Assembly: GCA_002307245.1 (NCBI GenBank)
Contig: DBTW01000098.1
Span: forward strand, 1-55,579
Direction: 5' to 3'
DNA length: 55,579 nucleotides
Source of the DNA: Spirochaetaceae bacterium UBA1306
GTDB taxonomy: Bacteria > Spirochaetota > Spirochaetia > Treponematales > Rectinemataceae
Of the stretch, positions 44,404 through 53,160 are shown in pieces. The position numbers were made by a program, and so were the translations under genes. Numbering within the stretch: the stretch's first letter is position 1; each line of letters opens with the position of its first letter. Below the pieces are notes generated by a model. The model did no database searches. It saw nothing but the letters and a program-made list of their open reading frames with translations, and had not been told where the DNA came from.

Positions 44404-46011
44404 TCAAGGCTCTCCGCCTTCTCTTCGCATCGCCTTCAACGCCTCCGCCATGCGCGCGATCACCAGGTCCACCACCGAGGGACTGGACGTGAGCGGCAGC
44501 TTCGTCAGGGCCGAAGGCGGGCAATCAGCCTTGTAATTCTGGGCGGAAATGTCGATGCCCCCTTCGGTCATGATGGCGCAGAATCGGATCGCCGCCTCCG
44601 GACTTCGGAAGAATACCGATGATAGATGGCGAGAACCCTCGATTCGGAGGATAATATCGCCGTACTCCCCCGCCAAACCCCGTAGCTCCTTCTCGTAGTA
44701 TAAGCCGATCCCCTTGATTATGTCCCCATTCGCCTCGGCGAACCTCATCGTCACGAGATAGGCGAGCGCAGCCAGCTCCTCCTGCCCGTTCGTGACCAAG
44801 GCCCCGAATTGGTTCAACGAATCCATGGCAGGGGTCGTGATGATATGCGACGCGGCATAGAGTCCCCCGGAGAAGCCTTTGCCAACGGAAACGAAATCCG
44901 GCTCCAGGCCGTATTCCTTAAACAGGAAAAGGCCGTCATACCAGAGGCAGGACTGGATCTCGTCGACGCAAACCGGCACATCGGCCTCGTGGGCTAGCGC
45001 GTAGGCTTCGCGCAGGTAGGCGCTCTCGAGCCTGACCCCGCCATAGTTCATCATGATGATCTCATGGATAAACCCGGCCACTCTGCGCTCTCCGCGGTTT
45101 TCCTCCGAAAGGGCCCGCTTGAAATCCTCGATGTCGTTGAGCCGGACCGGCCGGACGCGATAGGCTCCGCTCGCTTCGATCTTCGCGCCGAGCTCGGGCC
45201 AAAGCCCACGGAAGGTCTGAGTCGTTATATTGGTCCCGTGGTAATTGGCCTGCCGACCGCCCTGCCAATCCGCCATAACCAGGAAGGTCGGAGCGAGCCC
45301 CTCGTATTTCGGCGCCGGGAAATGCGCCTCGAGCCGGTAGAAGCGGGCGAGCATCATCTTGACGGCGGCTTCGACGGCAAGGCTTCCCGACTGGAGGTTG
45401 ATGATCCGATTGAGGACTCGCCCATCCTTGGCCTGAATGACTTGAGTTACGCTGTCCTCGTCGCCTTGATCGATGCCGTTGGCGATCCGCACTAATTCCC
45501 GCTCCAATATGCGCACGAAATGGCCTCGAGTGTTGTTGTGCGTCGCGTTGGTCACCCCCAGGGCCCGCGCGGTATCGAGGAGGCCGTAGCCAGGCATGTT
45601 ATGCCCAAGGGAGGCGTGGTAGTGCTCGCTCTTGGAAATGAGGTAGAGACGCCCATCCTCGCCGATCCTAAGGTAGCCAAGGGCCGCGAGGGGCGCCCTG
45701 TTACGCATGAAGGATCCAGCGAAAGAGTCGGTGGGCGCCCCAGGCTGGAACCGCTCGAGACGAGGAATCACCGTCGTCCCGACTCGGTTCAACAGGGAGT
45801 CCAAGCGTTCCTGCAAAGCCTGAGGATAAAAATCGAGCTTGCGGCAAGCCAGGGAGCGCGCCTCTTCGATGGGAAGACCGAGCAAGAAGGAAGCCGACTC
45901 CACGAGGGAGTTTGTATAGTCCGAGCCCCCAAGATCTTCCAATGACAGCCGTGGAGAGTGAAATGAAAAACTATTTGAGGATCCGTTCGAAACAATCGGT
46001 CTATAATTCAT
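44404..46011 (-). CDS. Class III PLP-dependent aminotransferase with N-terminal extension
   Basis: Transfers or removes an amino group. The class III core is clear: SGSLAVEAAVKM, then ANYHGTN, CVDEIQS with the PLP-N1 aspartate, and SVGKGFSGGL with the Schiff-base lysine. About 110 extra residues precede the core. ATG 46011 is chosen since TTGACA, 17 nt and GAAAAT stand upstream with 6 nt to the ATG (leaderless pattern); the 46062 start would include that promoter. 535 residues. Heads the sugar operon with Gfo/Idh, kinase, isomerase-like, amidohydrolase and GH3. Amino-sugar or keto-sugar amination/deamination is inferred, not shown. Confidence 0.87.
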   Translation of the reverse strand: MNYRPIVSNGSSNSFSFHSPRLSLEDLGGSDYTNSLVESASFLLGLPIEEARSLACRKLDFYPQALQERLDSLLNRVGTTVIPRLERFQPGAPTDSFAGSFMRNRAPLAALGYLRIGEDGRLYLISKSEHYHASLGHNMPGYGLLDTARALGVTNATHNNTRGHFVRILERELVRIANGIDQGDEDSVTQVIQAKDGRVLNRIINLQSGSLAVEAAVKMMLARFYRLEAHFPAPKYEGLAPTFLVMADWQGGRQANYHGTNITTQTFRGLWPELGAKIEASGAYRVRPVRLNDIEDFKRALSEENRGERRVAGFIHEIIMMNYGGVRLESAYLREAYALAHEADVPVCVDEIQSCLWYDGLFLFKEYGLEPDFVSVGKGFSGGLYAASHIITTPAMDSLNQFGALVTNGQEELAALAYLVTMRFAEANGDIIKGIGLYYEKELRGLAGEYGDIILRIEGSRHLSSVFFRSPEAAIRFCAIMTEGGIDISAQNYKADCPPSALTKLPLTSSPSVVDLVIARMAEALKAMRREGGEP

Positions 46012-46017
46012 ATTGAT

Positions 46018-46047
46018 ATTTTCCATCAATATATTGACTATGTCAAT
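46018..46047 (-). promoter_or_regulatory. Promoter and operator-like palindrome of the aminotransferase operon
   Basis: Minus-strand TTGACA (plus 46041-46046), 17 nt, GAAAAT (46018-46023). The 15-bp palindrome ATTGAC-TAT-GTCAAT (46033-46047) covers the -35 box, as a repressor site would. A related TTGAC palindrome sits on the -35 of the esterase promoter (51850-51864). Confidence 0.55.
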
Positions 46048-46087
46048 CCTTTTATTGGTCATTCCCTGGCATTTATGATCGCAACAA

Positions 46088-46126
46088 TCTATTCAGATAG
46101 ACAAATACGACTTGGGCCTCTATAGT
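46088..46126 (+). promoter_or_regulatory. Promoter of the DeoR gene with palindrome
   Basis: TAGACA (46098-46103), 17 nt and TATAGT (46121-46126). The palindrome TCTAT-TCAG-ATAGA (46088-46101) overlaps the -35 box and could serve autoregulation. Confidence 0.5.
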
Positions 46127-46148
46127 AGGCATAGAGACAAGGAAGGAT

Positions 46149-46937
46149 ATGAAAGTAAACGAAGAAGTGAAGCAGCAGGTTATCGAGACCCTGAATGCAC
46201 AGGGAAAGCTCACGGTGCGACAGGTAACGGAGCTCCTGAATATATCCGAGGTTACCACCCGCCGCCTGTTCTCGCGACTCGAAGAGGAAGGCCGCGTCAT
46301 CCGGACCTTCGGGGGCATTCAGCGCGTCGAAACGGACCGGGCTGCCTATTCCTACAACGATTCGGACCGACAGAAGACACAGGAAAAGGCGGCTATCGGC
46401 CTAAGGGCCGCCCAGGAAGTCGAATCGGGTGATCAGGTTTTCCTCGATTCCGGCACGACGGTGATGGCCATGGCCCGAGCCCTCGCCTCACGCATAGATA
46501 CTGGAGAGCTGGAGGGCCTCAGGATCGTGACGAACTCCCTCATCGTCACCGATCTCCTCGCCGAGCGCTGCAAGGTCATCCTCGTCGGCGGGGAGATCCG
46601 GACCGAACGGAGGGACGCCTGCGGCTATCTGGCTGAGGAGTTCCTGAAACGGCTTCACATGAAAAAGGCTTTCTTGGGCTGCGACGCCTTCGACCTCGAC
46701 AACGGACTCATGACGACCGACGAGCGGACAGCCCACATTAACGAGATCGTCATGAAGAACGTGACTCAGATATTCATCTTGGCGGACGCCAGGAAAATCG
46801 GAGAGACATCCTTCGTATCCTACGGTAGCATCGAACAGGTGCACACTCTCATTACAGACGAAAGCCTGGCATCGAACTATCGGGATATCCTGGCGACCAG
46901 GCTTACCCGGCTCCTGATCGCGCAGATCGGGGCTTGA
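46149..46937 (+). CDS. DeoR-family transcriptional regulator
   Basis: Sugar-phosphate-responsive repressor. N-terminal winged HTH (about 5-60: TVRQVTELLNISEVTTRRLFSRLEEEG) and C-terminal DeoRC domain (75-235) with FLDSGTTVMAMA, ILVGGEIR and DARKIGETSF motifs. 262 residues, complete. AAGGAAGG just before ATG. It diverges from the aminotransferase operon and is the obvious regulator of both sugar operons. Confidence 0.94.
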   Translation: MKVNEEVKQQVIETLNAQGKLTVRQVTELLNISEVTTRRLFSRLEEEGRVIRTFGGIQRVETDRAAYSYNDSDRQKTQEKAAIGLRAAQEVESGDQVFLDSGTTVMAMARALASRIDTGELEGLRIVTNSLIVTDLLAERCKVILVGGEIRTERRDACGYLAEEFLKRLHMKKAFLGCDAFDLDNGLMTTDERTAHINEIVMKNVTQIFILADARKIGETSFVSYGSIEQVHTLITDESLASNYRDILATRLTRLLIAQIGA

Positions 46938-46955
46938 GGCGCCGCCCCCAATCCC

Positions 46956-48203
46956 CTAGCCTCGCTCCAGGTAGCGCTTCCGCACCCGCTCGTAGACCTC
47001 ATCGCCTATCGCCGGGACGCCGAAGGAGCACTGCGGGGCGAGCTGCTGTCCGGCGACGGCCGGATTGGTGCAAAAGCGGTCGTTCCGATATCGTTCGCGA
47101 TCGGCCTTATTCCGAAAGTCGGGCATGTCGTAAGGCTTGTTGCCATCCAGGATGGATTTGTAAGCCAAGATGCCGGGTAGGGCCATGTCGAGCGCTTCAT
47201 AGACATCGATGGACTCCGCGCCTTCAGGGTCGCCCAGAATCTTCTTGATGAAATAGTGCACGGGATAAAAATCGCTCCCGCCGTGGCCTTGGGTCTCCCG
47301 CGAAAGAGCCGTATCGGAGGCTCGCCGCGGACGATAGCTTTCGGAGGCCTCCGTTCGGGGGTTTCCCTCCTCGAAGACATGGAGGCGCTCGATGCCCCCG
47401 TCCCAACGGTCCGTCTCGAGCATGCCCTTGGCCCCATACAGGGCGTACCAGATCGAGGACGGCTCGCGTTTCAGATAGCCGTGAAGGCTCTTCACCACGG
47501 CCTTATTGTCCATCTGCATGACGATCAAGGCCGAGGTGCCCCCGGGAAATCCCTGAGCGGACATATTCGCGGCGTTGGGCGTCTCGTAGCCGGTCACGCG
47601 GACGGGCCGAGCGCCCGTGATGTGGACAAGCGGTCCGATGCTATGCGTGCAGTAGTAGGAGGAGTAGAGCCGATTCCGCCAGTGATCCCGTTCTCCATAG
47701 GTTATATCGGGCCAGATGGACTCGCAGTCGTGGACATACTCCCCTTCACCATGGAGGAATTCCCCAATGAGCCCTTGCCGATACAACTTGCGCATCTCCT
47801 GCGTCGCGGGAAAGTAGCAATAATTCTCGGCATATGCGTAAACCTTGCCGCTCCGCTCCACCGCCTCGGTCAAGTCATAAGCCTGCGATAGAGTTTCCAC
47901 GGGCAGGACTTCGCTCAATACGTGACGGCCGGAGTCGAGGACTCGGACAGCGAAAGGCGCGTGCTCGTTGGCGTAGTTCGCGAGCACCACGGCGTCCATG
48001 TCGTGGTTCAAAAAATCATCGAAGTTCTCGTAAAGCGCGATATCCCGGCCATAGAGGGAGGATTCCTTGGTGCAGGAATCGAGCAGAGGCCGGTATTTGT
48101 CGCAGATGGCCACGAGTTCGGCCTCGGGGTGCCGGGCGAGCACCTTGATCATGGCCATGCCCCGAAATGCGCCGATGACGCCTATGCGAATCTTTCGTTC
48201 CAT
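46956..48203 (-). CDS. Gfo/Idh/MocA-family oxidoreductase (second copy)
   Basis: N-terminal Rossmann loop IGVIGAFRGMAM; the catalytic Lys-containing EKP motif is altered to SEVLPVETL (about 107-115), with E in place of the usual K-P pair, while YSSYYCTHSIGPLVHITG keeps the family H. 415 residues. The Lys is thus not at the standard position and activity should be checked. Last gene of the transporter operon, 8 nt after the second permease. A different family branch from the copy at 43259. Confidence 0.85.
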   Translation of the reverse strand: MERKIRIGVIGAFRGMAMIKVLARHPEAELVAICDKYRPLLDSCTKESSLYGRDIALYENFDDFLNHDMDAVVLANYANEHAPFAVRVLDSGRHVLSEVLPVETLSQAYDLTEAVERSGKVYAYAENYCYFPATQEMRKLYRQGLIGEFLHGEGEYVHDCESIWPDITYGERDHWRNRLYSSYYCTHSIGPLVHITGARPVRVTGYETPNAANMSAQGFPGGTSALIVMQMDNKAVVKSLHGYLKREPSSIWYALYGAKGMLETDRWDGGIERLHVFEEGNPRTEASESYRPRRASDTALSRETQGHGGSDFYPVHYFIKKILGDPEGAESIDVYEALDMALPGILAYKSILDGNKPYDMPDFRNKADRERYRNDRFCTNPAVAGQQLAPQCSFGVPAIGDEVYERVRKRYLERG

Positions 48204-48210
48204 GGTGTTC

Positions 48211-49086
48211 CTATTCCTTCACGGACCCTATCATGAGGCCGCTTACGAAGTATTTTTGCAGGACGGGATAAATCAGGAAAACGGGGATTATCGTGATGAC
48301 CGTAATGGCGGTCTTCAGCGACTGCGGCGTGATGGCGGAGAGATTAAGGCTCCGCTTGGCCTGTTCCACAGACTGGGACTGGGCCATTAGGAAATTATAG
48401 AGGACGTACTGCAAGGGATAGAGATCGGGACTCATGTAGTTGTAGAGCTGCACGTCGATGAAGGCGTTCCATTGATTCACGAAGGTGAAGAGTCCCACCG
48501 CCGCGAGCACCGGGGTGCTCATCGGTATGATTATGTACCGGAAGACCTGCAATTCGTTGGCCCCGACCATGATCGCCGACTCCTCGAGGCTGGGCGGGAT
48601 GCCCTCGATGTAGGTCCGGATCAGGATCATATTGAAGACGTTTACCATATTGGGGACGATGTACACCGCGAAGCTGTTCGTGAGCCCCAAGGTCTTGATG
48701 AGTAGGTAGGTCGGAATGATCCCGCCGGAAAAATACATCGTGAGGGTGAAGAAGACCCTGAAGAAGCGCACGCCGATCAGGTTCCGCTTGGAGATGCCGT
48801 AGGCCGCCGCCGCCGTGACGGCGAGCATGGCGACCGTGCCTATCACCGATCTGGCGACGGAGATGAAGGCCGCGTTGAGTATGACGGGGTTTCGCAGGAG
48901 CACCCGGTACGAGCTGAAGTTGAGGCCCTGGGGCCACAGTAGAAGGCCGGGCTTGACTTGGGAGGGATCGCTGACCGAATAGAAGAGCACGAACAAAAAG
49001 GGATAAGCCATGACTATCACGATCAACAGCATCAGCACGGAGTTGAAGAGGTCGAACGTCGCCTCGAGAGGACTCGCGCGCCTCAT
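48211..49086 (-). CDS. Carbohydrate ABC transporter permease (LplC/YtcP type)
   Basis: Inner-membrane permease of the oligosaccharide class. Six helices; the EAA-type cytoplasmic loop reads EESAIMVGANELQVFRYIIIPMSTPVL. 291 residues. The start overlaps the partner permease stop (ATGA). No ATPase gene is in the operon, so a shared MsmK/UgpC-type ATPase elsewhere is expected. Confidence 0.93.
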   Translation of the reverse strand: MRRASPLEATFDLFNSVLMLLIVIVMAYPFLFVLFYSVSDPSQVKPGLLLWPQGLNFSSYRVLLRNPVILNAAFISVARSVIGTVAMLAVTAAAAYGISKRNLIGVRFFRVFFTLTMYFSGGIIPTYLLIKTLGLTNSFAVYIVPNMVNVFNMILIRTYIEGIPPSLEESAIMVGANELQVFRYIIIPMSTPVLAAVGLFTFVNQWNAFIDVQLYNYMSPDLYPLQYVLYNFLMAQSQSVEQAKRSLNLSAITPQSLKTAITVITIIPVFLIYPVLQKYFVSGLMIGSVKE

Positions 49087-49997
49087 AGTATCGACCTCGA
49101 GGTGAGCCGCTTCGAGAGCCGATTCACCAGGAAAAGGATCGCCAGGCTGACAATCGTCTTGATGATGCCCACGGCGGTCGCGTAGGAATAGTTCATCAGC
49201 TTGATCCCGTAACGGTAGATATACATGTCGAAGACTTCCATGGTGGGCCGGTTAGTCGGATTGGTGAAGACGAAGTACTGATCGAGTCCGGAATTGAGTA
49301 TCCAGCCGCTGTTCATTATGAGCAGGACCAGCACCGTGGACATCATGTAGGGTATGGTTATGTAGATCGCTTTCTGAAGGCGCCCCGCGCCGTCGATGGA
49401 CGCGGCCTCGTAGAGCTCCTCCGGGATATTGCTGATGGAGGCCAGGAAGATCACGCTGTTGTATCCTAGGATATTCCAGATGTTCACCAGCACGATCAAG
49501 CCCCAGGAGTAGCGCTTGTCCCCGAGTATGTTAAGCCCTTCCGCGATGAAGCCGTGCTCCACGAGGAAGGCGTTAACCGCCCCCGTCGAGGTGGAGAACA
49601 GGGAATAGATGACCGAGTAGAGGATGACCCAGGACATGAAATAGGGGAAAAAGGTGATGATCTGGATGGACTTCTTCGCCCTGTCGTTGCGCACTTCCTT
49701 CATGAGCAGGGAGAAGACGAATGCGGCGAGAAGGCCGCCAACTAGGCTTAGGATATTCATCGCGAGAGTGTTGCGGATGATGGCGAGGGCGTCTCCGGCT
49801 TGCCGAAAGAAGGAGCTGAAATGGTGAAGTCCCTTCCATGAGCCCGAGAGGAAGGAGAAGCCGATCTTGTAGTCGGAGAAGGCGATATACCAACCCGTCA
49901 GCGGAACATAGGAAAACACCAAGGTCAACAGGAAGGCCGGCAACACCAGCAGAAGGAGATAGCGCTGCCGGATGATTCTTCTCATGAGAGCTCGCAC
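49083..49997 (-). CDS. Carbohydrate ABC transporter permease (LplB type)
   Basis: Partner permease with six helices; the EAA loop is YEAASIDGAGRLQKAIYITIPYM. 304 residues. Located between the binding protein (69-nt gap) and the second permease (4-nt overlap). The N-terminus QRYLLLLVLPAFLLTLVFSYVPL and GWYIAFSDYKIG are typical of LplB. Confidence 0.93.
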   Translation of the reverse strand: MRALMRRIIRQRYLLLLVLPAFLLTLVFSYVPLTGWYIAFSDYKIGFSFLSGSWKGLHHFSSFFRQAGDALAIIRNTLAMNILSLVGGLLAAFVFSLLMKEVRNDRAKKSIQIITFFPYFMSWVILYSVIYSLFSTSTGAVNAFLVEHGFIAEGLNILGDKRYSWGLIVLVNIWNILGYNSVIFLASISNIPEELYEAASIDGAGRLQKAIYITIPYMMSTVLVLLIMNSGWILNSGLDQYFVFTNPTNRPTMEVFDMYIYRYGIKLMNYSYATAVGIIKTIVSLAILFLVNRLSKRLTSRSIL

Positions 49998-50065
49998 GTT
50001 TGCGCACCATCCTTCGATTCGAGAGTCGAGGCGCGCCGCCCAATCGCGGCGCGCCCCTTCAAGCT

Positions 50066-51754
50066 CTATTTCATCTTGTTCTTGAGCTCGCCCAGGATAC
50101 GATTATACTCATCGATGACCCGCTGCGGCTCCAGCTTCTTGTAGTCCTCCATGAATCCGGCTAGGAGGCGGTCGTACTCGGCCTCGGTCTTCGCTGTGAT
50201 CAGGGCGGCGGCGGCCTGGGCGCGGAACTGGGTGACCTTCTCGTTCAGCATGCCGAGATCGCTCGTCGGGTCGATGGCCACGCGAGCCGCGAGACCCACG
50301 GGAGCCGATTTGCCGGTCTTGAGCCAATATTCGAGGGAGTTCTTCCAACCGAGCTTCTTGTAGGCCTCGCGCTGGCGATCGGTGAGGGCGATCGCATCCT
50401 TCTGGTTCGGATCCATCAGGAGGTTGTAAGCCTGGCCATCGGCGGCGAAGGTCTTCGCCGCGCCGAGGAAGCTGAAGAGACTGAAGCCGTTCTTCTCCGC
50501 GTACTCGGGGTCGGTGTTCATTCCCTTGATGAAGGCCGGAGTGGGGACCCGCTTGCCGTTCTTGATCGTATAATGGACCCCCTCGATCCCGCTCTGCAGC
50601 AGGACCTGCCCTTCCTCGGAAGACGCCCAGTCGATGAGGGCGAAGAGCCGCGCGGGGTCCCTGACGTTCTTGGTGATGATATACGAGTCGAAGGGACGGG
50701 TGATCTCGAGCCGAATCGACCGCTTCTTGTTTTCCTTGACTTGGCTATTGCTGCGGACGGGCATGTTGATGTACTGCATGTTCGCCTTGCCCGCCTTCTG
50801 CAACTCGTTGTTGGCGCTGTTGGCCAGCCATAGCGTATACCAGACGCTCAAGGCTCGGCCGCTATTCAGCTTTTCCTGGACCTGAGTGCCGAAGTCGGTG
50901 AAGCACTCCTTGTCCAGAAGGCCCTCGCGGTACAGGCGATTGAAGAAATGGAAATTTTCCTGAGTGTTCTTGTTCAGGAAATAATCCTCGAAGCGCTGGG
51001 TGTCGTTGTTCCAGCACGTGGCCATATTGTCGCCGGTATCGATGAAGTCGCCGCCCTTCTCGAGCATGACGAACAAGCCCGTCATGCCCCAGGACTCGGC
51101 GAGAGGAACCACCATGCCTATCGTCTTCTGGCCATTGGTCGTGGGATTGGCGGCCAGGCCTTTTTTCAGAAAGGCGACGTAATCGTCCTCGCTCAGCAAA
51201 TTCGGCCAAGCTTGCTGCTCGAGCACGTCCGTCCGCACGCCAATATCGTTGATGTCCAGCCCGACCTCGAATTGCTGAGGCTCGAGCCAGTCCCAATTAT
51301 AGGTCCTGCCGTTGCCCGTCATCTTCCAGTATGGGAGCTGTTCGCTGAAGCGCTTCTTGAAGTACTTGGACCCGGCGATGTAGTCGTCCAGAGGCAGGGC
51401 GGCCCCCGCCTGGATATACTTGTTCAGGATCTCGAGGCCTTCGATACGGACGAGCTCGGGGTAATCCCCGGCGGCCAGCATCATATTCATGCGCTCCTGG
51501 GCGTCGGAGGTCATCGAGATAAACTCGAACTCGATATTGAACTTGTCCTTAATGACCTTGCCGATGGCAGTATCGCCGCTCTTTTTGACCGTGGACAGAG
51601 CCCCATTGTAAAGGAACGGGATCGTGTACAACTCGTCGGAGGCGGGAGCCTTCGCCGCCTTCTTGCCGCCGGCCGCGAATGTGGGGCCAAGCGCTAGGCA
51701 TAACACGAAAAGCGCGATAACGCACCGTCGAATATGAAGCCGAACTCTCATCAT
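50066..51754 (-). CDS. Oligosaccharide-binding protein (LplA/LipO-type extracellular solute-binding)
   Basis: Large (562 residues) periplasmic binding protein for the adjacent permeases. The signal peptide RLHIRRCVIALFVLCLALGPTFAAGG has no lipobox at the cleavage site, so the mature protein is probably free in the periplasm, unlike Gram-positive LplA lipoproteins. The mature part follows the type-1 SBP layout with many Trp and Asn residues, as in oligosaccharide binders. GGAGG lies 6 nt before ATG. First gene of the transporter operon. Confidence 0.9.
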   Translation of the reverse strand: MMRVRLHIRRCVIALFVLCLALGPTFAAGGKKAAKAPASDELYTIPFLYNGALSTVKKSGDTAIGKVIKDKFNIEFEFISMTSDAQERMNMMLAAGDYPELVRIEGLEILNKYIQAGAALPLDDYIAGSKYFKKRFSEQLPYWKMTGNGRTYNWDWLEPQQFEVGLDINDIGVRTDVLEQQAWPNLLSEDDYVAFLKKGLAANPTTNGQKTIGMVVPLAESWGMTGLFVMLEKGGDFIDTGDNMATCWNNDTQRFEDYFLNKNTQENFHFFNRLYREGLLDKECFTDFGTQVQEKLNSGRALSVWYTLWLANSANNELQKAGKANMQYINMPVRSNSQVKENKKRSIRLEITRPFDSYIITKNVRDPARLFALIDWASSEEGQVLLQSGIEGVHYTIKNGKRVPTPAFIKGMNTDPEYAEKNGFSLFSFLGAAKTFAADGQAYNLLMDPNQKDAIALTDRQREAYKKLGWKNSLEYWLKTGKSAPVGLAARVAIDPTSDLGMLNEKVTQFRAQAAAALITAKTEAEYDRLLAGFMEDYKKLEPQRVIDEYNRILGELKNKMK

Positions 51755-51791
51755 AGAAAACCTCCCTCACCGCTTCTAAATGAAAATCGAT

Positions 51792-51819
51792 GATATAGCG
51801 CCATATTTGGAATTGTCAA
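51792..51819 (-). promoter_or_regulatory. Promoter of the transporter operon
   Basis: Minus-strand TTGACA (plus 51814-51819), 16 nt and TATATC (51792-51797). Confidence 0.6.
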
Positions 51820-51849
51820 GGAATTTACGACTGTAAAGATCATATTTAT

Positions 51850-51880
51850 TGATTGACTCAATCATTGTGATTTATATAAT
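51850..51880 (+). promoter_or_regulatory. Promoter and operator-like palindrome of the esterase gene
   Basis: TTGACT (51853-51858), 16 nt and consensus TATAAT (51875-51880). The 15-bp palindrome TGATTGACTCAATCA (51850-51864) covers the -35 box, comparable to the site at 46033. It is well placed to act on the divergent transporter operon as well. Confidence 0.6.
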
Positions 51881-51931
51881 GACAGTTGTTATTCATTATT
51901 TTTTACAAGTTGAACGAAGGAGACAAATGCG

Positions 51932-52894
51932 ATGCCGTTCATCGACATGCCACTAAATGAACTTTATGCATACACTGGACGCAATCCCAAGCCCGCCGAC
52001 CATGACGACTATTGGCGACGCTCTCTCGAAGAGCTGGCCGGTATCGAGGCTAAACTCGAGCTCATTCCCGCCGCCTTTTCCGCGCCCTCGGCTGACTGTT
52101 TCGATCTCTGGTTCACCGGCGTCCGCGGCTCGCGAATCCACGCGAAATTTTTAAGACCCAAGCAAGCGGCCGGGAGAATCCCAGCGGTGGTTCAGTTCCA
52201 TGGATACACCGAGAGTAGCGGTAGCTGGGCGGACAAGCTCGCCTATGTATCGTCGGGATTCGCGGTAGCCGCCCTCGACTGTCGAGGGCAGGGAGGTCTG
52301 TCGGAGGATCGGGGAGGAATTAAGGGAAACACCTTTCACGGCCATTTTATCCGCGGAATCGATAGCGGTCCGGACGATTTGCTCATGCGCCACATCTTCC
52401 TCGATGCGGCCCAGCTCGCGGGCATCGTCATGTCCATGCCCGATATCGATCCTGGCCGCGTCGCGGCCATGGGCGGCTCGCAGGGAGGGGCCCTGACCGT
52501 GGCCTGCGCCGCCCTGGAACCGCGTATCGCCAAGCTGGCGCCCCAGTATCCTTTCCTGAGCGATTACAAGCGAGTCTGGGAAATGGGGCTCGCCGAAGAC
52601 GCGTATGAGGAACTACGTACCTATTTCCGTCAATCCGATCCCTTACACGAAAGGGAGGAAGAAACCTTCAGGAAGCTTGGCTATATAGACCTGCAATTCC
52701 TCTCCTCGCGCATCCGGGGTGAGGTCCTGATGGCCACCGGCCTCATGGATTCCGTCTGCCCACCCTCGACCCAATTTGCACTGTACAACCGCATCTCGGC
52801 TAAAAAGAAGGTACTACTATACCCGGATTTCGGGCACGAGGCGCTGCCTGGCTACGACGACCGCGCCTACGCCTTCATGATGGAGCTCCGTTGA
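51932..52894 (+). CDS. Acetylxylan esterase / cephalosporin-C deacetylase-like esterase (CE7)
   Basis: Removes acetyl groups from acetylated sugars. CE7 motifs: RGQGG (about 111-115), nucleophile elbow GGSQGGALT (Ser about 185), aspartate in GLMDSVCPPST and histidine in FGHEALP. 320 residues, typical. No signal peptide, so deacetylation is cytoplasmic, after import. AAGGAG lies 9 nt before ATG. Divergent from the transporter operon. Confidence 0.92.
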   Translation: MPFIDMPLNELYAYTGRNPKPADHDDYWRRSLEELAGIEAKLELIPAAFSAPSADCFDLWFTGVRGSRIHAKFLRPKQAAGRIPAVVQFHGYTESSGSWADKLAYVSSGFAVAALDCRGQGGLSEDRGGIKGNTFHGHFIRGIDSGPDDLLMRHIFLDAAQLAGIVMSMPDIDPGRVAAMGGSQGGALTVACAALEPRIAKLAPQYPFLSDYKRVWEMGLAEDAYEELRTYFRQSDPLHEREEETFRKLGYIDLQFLSSRIRGEVLMATGLMDSVCPPSTQFALYNRISAKKKVLLYPDFGHEALPGYDDRAYAFMMELR

Positions 52895-52916
52895 CAATTT
52901 GGATTCCATGATTACC

Positions 52917-53036
52917 ATGTTTATAGATATTCCTGCCGATGCGCATACAGATCGGCTCGCTGAAAGCAGGAGTAACTCGACTATCAGGGTAGCGGCCGCT
53001 CTCAAAGCATCAGCCGATAAGCTTCTCGGCATCTAG
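52917..53036 (+). pseudogene. Short HTH-like remnant next to the repeat element
   Basis: A 39-codon frame starting at ATG 52917 without a ribosome site. Its last residues, IRVAAALKASADKLLGI, resemble the end of an Xre/HTH_3 domain (pattern RIAKALNVSADELLG). The rest of such a gene is missing. The stop TAG at 53034 is the first bases of the inverted repeat, so the element inserted at its 3' end. Probably a decayed regulator; the resemblance is by eye only. Confidence 0.35.
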
Positions 53037-53143
53037 TGTGGCGTCCAATTCGCTTCGCTCAACCGTAGTAGATGCAAAAGCCCGCCCCGCATGGCCTGAA
53101 GGCGCGTCGGGCTTTAGGCGTTCTGTATTGGACGCCACACTAG
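53033..53143. repeat. MITE-like 111-bp element with 17-bp perfect terminal inverted repeats
   Basis: CTAGTGTGGCGTCCAAT (53033-53049) and its exact reverse complement (53127-53143) flank a 77-bp centre that contains an 8-bp inner inverted repeat AAAGCCCG/CGGGCTTT. Each end carries TA (within CTAG), consistent with a TA or CTAG target duplication, as in IS630/Tc1-type MITEs. No ORF inside. No matching transposase in this window. Confidence 0.75.
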
Positions 53144-53160
53144 GACGCTCGCCAGCATCT

